From NCBI GenBank assembly GCA_902488725.1, contig CABTXO010000109.1, forward strand, positions 1 to 6,259: a stretch of DNA of 6,259 bases. The letters are read 5' to 3'. Below are positions 1-5,316 of the stretch, one piece after another; the first letter of the stretch is position 1, and each line of letters starts with the position of its first letter. The notes beneath the pieces are model-generated. The model did no database searches. It was not told where the DNA came from and was given only the letters and a program-made list of their open reading frames with translations. A program made the translations under genes and the position numbers. Origin of the DNA: an uncultured Bacteroidales bacterium. Its GTDB lineage: Bacteria > Bacteroidota > Bacteroidia > Bacteroidales > UBA932.

Positions 1-109
1 CATGCTGAAGCGCATAGACACGGCCGCGACGGATGTAGCCTTCGGGATCGAAGCGGTCCAGTTTGATGGCTTTGTTGTAGTCGGCCAGGGCGCGGGTCGT
101 ATCCCCGAG
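1..109 (-). pseudogene. Inverted fragment of a TPR-repeat coding sequence
   Basis: Read on the minus strand from about 109 down to 1, this stretch encodes a tetratricopeptide repeat junction. It starts with LGD, then has ALADYNKAI, KLDRFDPEGY and IRRGRVYALQH. The TPR consensus positions fall in exact register: Ala20, Tyr24 and Ala27 of one repeat, then Tyr4, Gly8 and Tyr11 of the next. Only the usual Pro32 is replaced, by Arg. The plus-strand translation of the same bases (residues 1-33 of the open frame) has no TPR pattern. The fragment runs off the left edge and has no start codon on its right side. It probably belongs to the N-terminal repeats of the same TPR protein encoded in the opposite direction from about 105 onward, flipped by an inversion or a chimeric join. 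The TPR reading is clear; its status as a broken gene or an artefact is inferred. Confidence 0.75.
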
Positions 110-961
110 AAAGATTTCGACAACGAACTGCTGCAGAACCGGGACGTGAACATCGGGCTGAAGCCGCTCTACAAGTTCAGCCTGTCTGCCCGCCGCGACG
201 CACGCAGCTATGCCCTCCAGCACCGGTACGAGAATCCGCTGGTGGACAAGTTCCTCGCGGACGCACCGATCCCGATGACGATTTCGAATTCCGATTCGCT
301 GGTGCCCCCGCAGTTTGCGAACGGCTTTGAATCCTCCCTCTACGGAGACTCCTACCTCGCCGCCGGCAATCCGAAATCCTTCACCGACGCCGACCGGGCC
401 TTCATCCGGGGCCTGTACGACGTGCAGTCGAAGCAGTTCGCGGCCGCGCTCGGGCAGTTCGACCGCGCGGTCGAGTCCTCTTCCGATGCGGAATATTCGG
501 AATATTACAAGGCCTTCTACCACTTGAACCGGGGCGTTCTGCGCGCGGAGATGATCGATTTCATTTCTTCCATCGAGAACAATGTCCAGACCCTGTCGAT
601 GGATGACCAGGGCACGACCCGGGCCCGGGTTACCGACCGGGTGAACCGGACGTATGACTATTCAGAAGCGATCGACGACATGCTTGCCGCAGACCGGATC
701 CTTCCCGGCATCCCGTATACGTATTTCAATCTGGGGAACCTCTACTGCCTGTCCTCCCGCTTCGTCGAGTCGATCGAAAGCTACGGCAAGGCGATCGCGC
801 TCTTCCCGTACATGGGGGATGCGTACTACAACCGGGGACTCGTCCTTATCTACCTGAAGGACAAGGAGAAAGGCTGCATCGACCTGTCCACGGCCGGGGA
901 ATTGGGCGTCGCCGACGCCTACGGGGTGATCGCAAAATATTGCGAGGAGGAGCGGAAGTGA
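101..961 (+). CDS. TPR-repeat protein, 5'-incomplete (C-terminal part)
   Basis: This is the central and C-terminal part of a tetratricopeptide repeat protein, a helical scaffold for protein-protein contacts; its partner is unknown. The frame is open from base 2, but the first ~100 bases are antisense to a TPR, so credible coding begins near 101-110 (around EKDFDNELLQNRDVNI) and no genuine start codon is present. A non-TPR linker follows, roughly to base 380. Helical repeat segments then lie near 390-485, 505-590 and 665-780 (YFNLGNLYCLSSRFVESIES), and a last repeat at 785-900 contains YYNRGLVLIYLKDKEKG. The protein ends in a Cys-Asp-Leu/Ser-Ala-Gly-Glu-Leu-Gly segment, as I remember from Bacteroides TPR proteins of roughly 650-700 residues; here only about 285 residues are credible. 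The stop (959-961) shares one base with the next start, so co-translation with the MBL hydrolase is likely. No signal peptide can be judged because the N-terminus is missing. Confidence 0.8.
   Translation: MPEKDFDNELLQNRDVNIGLKPLYKFSLSARRDARSYALQHRYENPLVDKFLADAPIPMTISNSDSLVPPQFANGFESSLYGDSYLAAGNPKSFTDADRAFIRGLYDVQSKQFAAALGQFDRAVESSSDAEYSEYYKAFYHLNRGVLRAEMIDFISSIENNVQTLSMDDQGTTRARVTDRVNRTYDYSEAIDDMLAADRILPGIPYTYFNLGNLYCLSSRFVESIESYGKAIALFPYMGDAYYNRGLVLIYLKDKEKGCIDLSTAGELGVADAYGVIAKYCEEERK
945..952 (+). promoter_or_regulatory. Shine-Dalgarno-like sequence for the MBL hydrolase
   Basis: AGGAGGAG lies 8 bases before the ATG at 961, an ideal ribosome-binding distance. It falls inside the last codons of the upstream TPR gene (Glu-Glu run), so it could be fortuitous. 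Bacteroidota as a group rely little on Shine-Dalgarno pairing. It supports the ATG at 961 over an in-frame TTG at 940, which lies upstream of this motif. Confidence 0.4.
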
Positions 962-1770
962 TGCTGAAGTTCCTGAGCCTTTCGAGCGGCAGCAGCGGCA
1001 ACTGCTATTTTCTGGGCGACGGCACTTCCGGCCTGCTGATCGATGCCGGCATCAGCCTGCGCCGCGTGCGCAGGGAACTGGGGGTGTACGGACTGGGCTT
1101 CGCCTCCTTCGCCGCGATCCTGGTGACCCATGACCACCTCGACCACATCCGGCATCTGGGCGCCTACTGCAAACGGCTTGAAAAGCCGGTCTACGCCACC
1201 CGGGTCCTCCATGAGGCCCTGCTGCGGAACACCTTCACGCGGGACCACATCACCGCCTGCCGGCGGGATTTTTCGGATGGGGCGACCCCTGTGCTGGACG
1301 GGGTTGCGGTGCGGTATTTCATCGTTCCGCACGACGCGACCCAGACGGTCGGGTTTGCGATCGACTGGAAGGGACACCGCTTCGTCTTGATGACCGATGC
1401 CGGGCGGGTGACGGAAGAGGCCTTGGAATATGCCCGGACGGCCGACACCGTGGTGATCGAGTCCAACTACGATATGGGGATGCTGATCGGAGGCTGCTAT
1501 CCGCACGAACTGAAGATGCGGATCTGCCGGGGCTGCGGGCATCTGAGCAACGAAGAGTGTGCCGAGGCCATCCTGGACTTCTGGCATCCCGGCCTGCGCA
1601 ACATCTTCCTCTGCCACCTGAGCGACAACAACAACACCCCCGAACTGGCCTTCGCGTCCGCTGCGGCCGCCTTGTGCTCCATCCGCACGAAAGACGGCCG
1701 CAGCGCCCGGGACATCACCGGGCTGCACCCCCTCCCGCGGGGGCGGGCTTCGCAATTGTTCGACCTCTGA
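961..1770 (+). CDS. MBL-fold metallo-hydrolase, WalJ/YycJ-like
   Basis: A 269-residue metallo-beta-lactamase-fold hydrolase, predicted cytoplasmic, with no signal peptide. It opens with a beta strand and the motif SSGSSGNCY (8-16), then LIDAG (26-30). The metal-binding motif THDHLDH gives His57, His59, Asp61 and His62. Further likely ligands are His124 (PHDA), Asp146 (TDAG), His194 (GHLSN) and His219 (CHLSDNNN), so the two-metal site looks complete. This motif set is typical of the YycJ/WalJ group, some of which are DNA 5'-3' exonucleases tied to mismatch repair; in Firmicutes the gene sits with walRK, but no such neighbours exist here. Length matches the family. The start at 961 is preferred because homologs begin right before the FLSLSSGSSGN strand and a good ribosome-binding site precedes it. 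The start overlaps the upstream stop by one base (TGATG), which suggests translational coupling. Fold confidence is high; substrate is inferred. Confidence 0.9.
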   Translation: MLKFLSLSSGSSGNCYFLGDGTSGLLIDAGISLRRVRRELGVYGLGFASFAAILVTHDHLDHIRHLGAYCKRLEKPVYATRVLHEALLRNTFTRDHITACRRDFSDGATPVLDGVAVRYFIVPHDATQTVGFAIDWKGHRFVLMTDAGRVTEEALEYARTADTVVIESNYDMGMLIGGCYPHELKMRICRGCGHLSNEECAEAILDFWHPGLRNIFLCHLSDNNNTPELAFASAAAALCSIRTKDGRSARDITGLHPLPRGRASQLFDL

Positions 1771-1799
1771 CCCGCCTTCTCCCGCGCGGAAACGGAAAA

Positions 1800-1813
1800 A
1801 ATTGCTATCTTGC
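1800..1813 (+). promoter_or_regulatory. Possible Bacteroidota-type promoter for the C-S lyase operon
   Basis: The only sizeable gap on the plus strand (1771-1857, 87 bases) contains AATTGCTATCTTGC. TATCTTGC at 1806-1813 resembles the Bacteroidota -7 box TAnnTTTG, as if one T of the TTT were missing. It sits in a locally A-rich stretch (GGAAAAAATTG) that stands out from the GC-rich surroundings. Transcription would begin near 1818-1820 and leave a leader of about 38 bases. No convincing -33 TTTG element is visible at the expected distance. The call rests on one imperfect box plus its position. Confidence 0.33.
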
Positions 1814-1857
1814 AGGGCAGAAACCCTCCGAAGCGAGTGAAATTTTCGATTCTGAAT

Positions 1858-3171
1858 ATGTATCCGATTGATTTTGACCAGCCTGTCAACAGGCGTCACA
1901 CGAATTGCGTCAAATGGGACGCGGAACTGCCGATTTCCGCGGCGGAGGCGGCGGCTGCTGCTGCCGCCTGGGAACAGGCCGGCGGCAAAGGGGACTGGAA
2001 AGAGGATGTCCTGCCCATGTGGGTGGCGGACATGGATTTCCGGGTGGCGGAGCCCATCGTGGAAGCCCTCCGCGCACGCGTCGAGCACGGCGTGTTCGGC
2101 TACACCCATATTCCCGAATCCTACTATGACGCAGCCATCGACTGGTGGCGGCGGCGTCGGGGCTGGACGACCGGGCGCGACTGGTACCTGCCCATCCCCG
2201 GCATCGTGCCGGCGATGTCCGTGGTCATCAAGGCGCTGACCCAGTTCGAGGTCGGGACGGACGGAAAGGTGCGGGAACGCCCGAACCGGGGCAGGGGGCC
2301 GCAGGGGGAGCGGCCGAAGGTCATCATCCAGACCCCCGCCTACAACTGCTTCTTCTCCGCTGTCCGCAACAACGGCTGCGAACTTGTGGAGAACCGGCTC
2401 ATCTACGACACCGAGGGGGACCAGGCGACCTGGTATCTGAATTTCGAGGAACTGGAGCGCCAGGCGGCGGATCCCATGGCGAAGGTGCTGTTGTTCTGCA
2501 ATCCCCACAACCCCTGCGGACGGGTCTGGCCCCGCGAGGATTTGGAGAAGGTCGGCGATATCTGCCGCCGGCACGGCGTGGTCGTGGTCAGCGATGAAAT
2601 CCACTGCGATCTGGAAATGCCCGGCTCCCATTTCACCCCGATGGCGTCGCTCTCGCAGGAGGCCCAGGACAACACCGTCACCATGAATTCTCCGACCAAA
2701 GCCTTCAACATTGCCGGCCTGGAGATCTCGAACATCATCACCAACCGGCCGGAATGGCGGACAATAATCGACAAGGTCATCAACATCAACGAACTGTGCG
2801 ACGTCAATCCCTTCGGCGTGCTGGCGCTGCAGGCGGCCTACCGGGACGGGGAGCCTTGGCTGAAGGCCCTCAACGCCTACCTCTACGACAATTACCGGAC
2901 CCTGCTGAACTTCTTCGAGGACGAACTGCCGACCTTCCCGGTGAGCCGGCTGGAGGCGACGTATCTGGTCTGGGTCGATGTGCGGAGCCTCCGCATGCCC
3001 TCGGACGACATCGAGCGCAGCCTCATCACCGACGAACACGTGTGGATCAATTCCGGGAAGATGTACGGTCTGGACGGATTCATGCGGATCAACATCGCCT
3101 GTCCCCGCACGACCCTCCTAAAGGGGCTGGCCCGGATTGCAAAGGGGTTGAAGCGATTCGCGGAACGATGA
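1858..3171 (+). CDS. PatB/MalY-type PLP-dependent C-S lyase (cystathionine beta-lyase-like aminotransferase)
   Basis: A 437-residue fold-type I pyridoxal-phosphate enzyme of the MalY/PatB branch. Members cleave the C-S bond of cystathionine or cysteine derivatives, giving homocysteine or a thiol plus pyruvate and ammonia. The family signature PMWVADMDF is at 53-61, followed by HGVFGYTH. Cofactor-site residues are visible: Asn218 in NPHNPCGR, Asp246 in SDEIH, the Schiff-base Lys281 in NSPTKAFN, and Arg410 in FMRINIACPR for the substrate carboxylate. All key residues are present, so it should be active in the cytoplasm. It is about 40-45 residues longer than the usual ~390, owing to an Ala-rich stretch (about 22-48) and an Arg/Gly-rich insertion (about 132-154). 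The start at 1858 (MYPIDFDQPVNRR) matches the family N-terminus; an in-frame TTG at 1810 would overlap the proposed promoter. The stop overlaps the next gene's start (ATGA). True substrate could be cystathionine or another C-S compound. Confidence 0.9.
   Translation: MYPIDFDQPVNRRHTNCVKWDAELPISAAEAAAAAAAWEQAGGKGDWKEDVLPMWVADMDFRVAEPIVEALRARVEHGVFGYTHIPESYYDAAIDWWRRRRGWTTGRDWYLPIPGIVPAMSVVIKALTQFEVGTDGKVRERPNRGRGPQGERPKVIIQTPAYNCFFSAVRNNGCELVENRLIYDTEGDQATWYLNFEELERQAADPMAKVLLFCNPHNPCGRVWPREDLEKVGDICRRHGVVVVSDEIHCDLEMPGSHFTPMASLSQEAQDNTVTMNSPTKAFNIAGLEISNIITNRPEWRTIIDKVININELCDVNPFGVLALQAAYRDGEPWLKALNAYLYDNYRTLLNFFEDELPTFPVSRLEATYLVWVDVRSLRMPSDDIERSLITDEHVWINSGKMYGLDGFMRINIACPRTTLLKGLARIAKGLKRFAER
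1939..1968 (+). repeat. GCN-rich low-complexity tract encoding an alanine run
   Basis: Ten codons of the form GCN, with one GAG interruption, encode residues 28-37 of the C-S lyase (AAEAAAAAAA). The tract mixes GCG, GCT and GCC, so it is a cryptic trinucleotide repeat, not a perfect one. It lies in a segment that is short or absent in the family members I remember, just before the conserved PMWVADMDF motif. Replication slippage could have generated it; length variation between strains is possible. Confidence 0.6.
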
Positions 3172-4268
3172 GGCGCGGCTCTCTTGCCGTCCTTCTGCTG
3201 CTCGCAGCCTGCACCCCGCGGCCTGAACACCCTGGACATGCGGAGTCCCGATTTTTCGAAATTCTCCGGAATCCGGTTTCCGGCGCTTTTTCCGCCGTCT
3301 CCAAGTCTCCCTTCGACGGGCAGGCGGACACGCTTGACCTGGCGACGCCCCTCCGGCGGCTGGTCGTGATGTCAACTTCCCACGTCGGTTTCCTGGACGC
3401 CCTCGGCTGCGATTCCGTGATCGTGGGCGTGTCCGGCCTGGACTTTGTCACCGCACCGGAAGTGCGTGACCGTGCCGCCCGCGGTCAGGTGGCGGAAGTC
3501 GGCTACGGCGCCGGCCTGGACTACGAGCGGATCGTGGCGCTGCATCCCGACCTGCTGGTGGCCTACACGGTCTCGGCGGTCCGTCCGCCCTTCCTGGCGA
3601 AACTGGAATCTCTCGGGGTGCGGGTCTTCCTGGTCCACGAGCATCTGGAGGCGGATCCCCTCGGGCGCGCCTCCTACCTCCGCCTGTTCGGGGCGATGAC
3701 GGGCCGGCTGGACCGGGCGGATTCCCTCTTCGCCCGGATCGAGACGCGGTACCGTGCCCTTCAGTCCCGCCTTCCGGCGGATGCCCGTCGCCGCAAGGTC
3801 CTGCTGAATATTCCTTACAAGGATCAATGGTTCGTCCCGGGCGGGGAGAGTTATGTGTCGAAACTGATCCGGGATGCCGGCGGCGTGGTGCTGGGCGCCG
3901 TGCCCGGGCAGGGCCGCTCCGGGGTGATCTCCCTCGAAAGAGCCTTTGCGCTCTCGGATTCGGCCGATTGCTGGTTGAACCCGGGCTGGTGCCGGACCCT
4001 GTCGCAACTGCAGGGGGAGAATCCGTTGTTTCCGGCGATGCTGGACCGGATTCGGGACAATGCCCGCCGAGCGGGTTCAGACCCCGAAGCGGTTGTCTGG
4101 AACGACAACCTCCGGCTGAACGGGAAGGGTGGCAACGATTTCTGGGAAAGCGGCGTGACGCATCCGGACCTGGTGCTGGAAGACCTGCTGCGGATCCTGC
4201 ATCCGGAATGCCTGCCGCCCCGTGAACCGGAGGCGGCGCCTTTCCGTTACTATCGAAAAGTTGAGTGA
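3168..4268 (+). CDS. ABC transporter substrate-binding lipoprotein (BtuF/FepB/FhuD-like)
   Basis: A 366-residue envelope lipoprotein. Residues 1-15 form a lipoprotein signal (MRRGSLAVLLLLAAC): two arginines, a leucine-rich core, and lipobox LAAC with Cys15. From about residue 62 it matches class III periplasmic binding proteins (Peripla_BP_2), which capture cobalamin, iron-siderophore complexes or heme for a FecCD-type importer. Indicative segments are LRRLVVMSTSHVGFLDALG, the mid-lobe ALHPDLLVAY and LESLGVRVFLVHE, then NIPYKDQWFVPGG, and a Bacteroidota-like ending with GGNDFWESG, HPDLVLEDLLRILHPE and FRYYRKVE. The ligand cannot be read from sequence. No acidic residues directly follow the Cys, so nothing points to surface export. 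The ATG overlaps the upstream stop (ATGA), indicating translational coupling to the C-S lyase. No permease or ATPase gene follows, so the partner importer must be elsewhere. The same frame is open further upstream inside the lyase gene, but the signal peptide fixes this start. Confidence 0.88.
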   Translation: MRRGSLAVLLLLAACTPRPEHPGHAESRFFEILRNPVSGAFSAVSKSPFDGQADTLDLATPLRRLVVMSTSHVGFLDALGCDSVIVGVSGLDFVTAPEVRDRAARGQVAEVGYGAGLDYERIVALHPDLLVAYTVSAVRPPFLAKLESLGVRVFLVHEHLEADPLGRASYLRLFGAMTGRLDRADSLFARIETRYRALQSRLPADARRRKVLLNIPYKDQWFVPGGESYVSKLIRDAGGVVLGAVPGQGRSGVISLERAFALSDSADCWLNPGWCRTLSQLQGENPLFPAMLDRIRDNARRAGSDPEAVVWNDNLRLNGKGGNDFWESGVTHPDLVLEDLLRILHPECLPPREPEAAPFRYYRKVE

Positions 4269-4288
4269 GGGGGGAGCCGAGACTCAAC
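4260..4288. terminator. Candidate hairpin spanning both convergent stop codons
   Basis: GTTGAGT (4260-4266) and ACTCAAC (4282-4288) form a perfect 7-bp inverted repeat around a 15-base loop. The TGA of the binding-protein gene (4266-4268) and the TGA of the minus-strand exonuclease (4286-4284) both touch the arms. Read on the minus strand, the stem is followed by TTTT, as expected of a weak intrinsic terminator for the exonuclease transcript. On the plus strand there is no T-run. The stem is only moderately GC-rich and the loop is large, so strength is doubtful. Confidence 0.4.
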
Positions 4289-5294
4289 GGAACAGCTTGT
4301 CGCTGTTGAATTTGTCCTGCAGTTTCTTCCGGGCGTCGTCGAGTTGTTCTCCCTGAAGCGGCTGAGTGCGGAGGGATTCGTCCTCCTGCTCGAACTGTGC
4401 CTTCAGGCGGGCGAACTGGCGCTTGGTGTCCAGGGTGAATTCGCCGTTGCGGATCCAGTTGAAGTAGGAAGGTTCGGATTCGTACACCTCCCGCAGCCTG
4501 CGGCCTTTGTGCTTGCCGAAATTCACGATCGGCACGTCATCCTTGCCCAGCACCAGCCGACCGGCGAAATCAATGGTCCGGGGCCTCCCGGCGACATTGG
4601 CGAGGAAGTCCACGTCGTTCTTCAGGACCGTCTCGCGGTACTTGTCCGGCGCCTGGTACATCTCCAGTTGGCCTTTCAGCACCTCGTAGGTCGCGACGGT
4701 GTCCGCTTCAGCCGAGTGTGCATGTTCAAAATCCTCTCCGCCGCAATAAAAGCGGTACGCCGCCTTGAGGTTCCGCGGCTCCATGTAGTGGTAGATGTTC
4801 TGGACATCGACCATCCGCTTGGCATGGAGGTCCACGTCCTTCAGGAGGTCCAGCATCTCCCGGGCTTTCCGCTTGCTGTCCGGCGGGACGCCGGGATTGT
4901 CGATTCTGGACTCGCAGTACTGGATGACCCGCTCGATTTCCTCGACCAGCATCGGCAGGTCGAATCTGGTGGAGTTGAAGCCGGCCAGATCGCTGTCTTT
5001 CAGCCATTCGACCACTTCCGGAACGATTTCCATGAATGTCGGGCAGTCCACCAGGTCCTCGTCCTTGATGCCGTTCACCTCCGAGGCGCCCGGATCGATT
5101 TTCCGCTGGACCCGTTTCGCAGGCATGTCCTTCTCGGGATAGACGAGGGGGAAGACCCGCCAGGTCTTCCGCCGGTCGGAGCCGTCGGGAAACACTTTGA
5201 CGAAACTCAGTTCGATGATGCAGTCGGTCGCAATGTTCAAGCCCGTGCTTTCGATGTCGAAGAAAAGCAAAGGCTTCCGGAGTGAAAGTTCCAT
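4284..5294 (-). CDS. DnaQ-like DEDDh 3'-5' exonuclease with ExoX-like C-terminal module
   Basis: A 336-residue cytoplasmic 3'-5' exonuclease of the DnaQ superfamily, likely used in replication proofreading or repair. The DEDDh residues are all visible: Asp13 and Glu15 in FDIESTG (Exo I), Asp112 in FNSTRFDLP (Exo II), and His193 and Asp198 in HSAEADT (Exo III). A second module at about 240-292 has IDFAGRL, NFGKHKGRRL and a YFNWI segment, the short ExoX-like C-terminal domain common in Bacteroidota versions. A ~30-residue charged insertion lies at about 122-154, between Exo II and the VDVQNIYHYMEPR segment, and a charged tail follows residue 300 and ends in SDKLFR. These additions make it longer than the ~260 residues I remember for relatives. 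It starts 22 bases after the dnaN stop on the same strand, so the two are probably co-transcribed. It is often labelled DNA polymerase III subunit epsilon, but this neighbourhood does not prove that it is the replicative proofreader. Confidence 0.92.
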   Translation of the reverse strand: MELSLRKPLLFFDIESTGLNIATDCIIELSFVKVFPDGSDRRKTWRVFPLVYPEKDMPAKRVQRKIDPGASEVNGIKDEDLVDCPTFMEIVPEVVEWLKDSDLAGFNSTRFDLPMLVEEIERVIQYCESRIDNPGVPPDSKRKAREMLDLLKDVDLHAKRMVDVQNIYHYMEPRNLKAAYRFYCGGEDFEHAHSAEADTVATYEVLKGQLEMYQAPDKYRETVLKNDVDFLANVAGRPRTIDFAGRLVLGKDDVPIVNFGKHKGRRLREVYESEPSYFNWIRNGEFTLDTKRQFARLKAQFEQEDESLRTQPLQGEQLDDARKKLQDKFNSDKLFR

Positions 5295-5316
5295 GGCTTT
5301 TTCGGGGTGTGCAGGA

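Noticed and set aside
1727..1748. CCCCCTCCCGCGGGGG self-complementary stretch as a terminator of the MBL gene
   Set aside because: It lies inside the coding sequence before the stop, has no T-run after it, and GC-rich coding DNA gives such palindromes easily.
1814..1834. AGGG/CCCT mini-hairpin in the leader of the C-S lyase as a riboswitch or attenuator
   Set aside because: Only a four-base stem in a leader of about 40 bases, too short for any known riboswitch class.
919..3039. 706-residue open frame on the minus strand across the MBL and C-S lyase genes
   Set aside because: It is antisense to two genes with complete catalytic motifs. Its translation is rich in Gly, Arg, Pro, His and Asp with no domain pattern, as expected of an antisense frame in GC-rich coding DNA.
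2754..3167. Upstream extension of the binding-protein frame inside the lyase gene
   Set aside because: The extension overlaps conserved lyase sequence in another frame, and the lipoprotein signal peptide begins exactly at 3168.
3448..4287. 279-residue minus-strand frame opposite the binding-protein gene
   Set aside because: Low-complexity Pro/Arg/Gly translation, antisense to a clear lipoprotein with a lipobox and class III binding-protein segments.
4344..5285. 313-residue open frame on the plus strand opposite the exonuclease
   Set aside because: It is a codon-aligned mirror of a gene with all DEDDh residues; the translation shows no family features.
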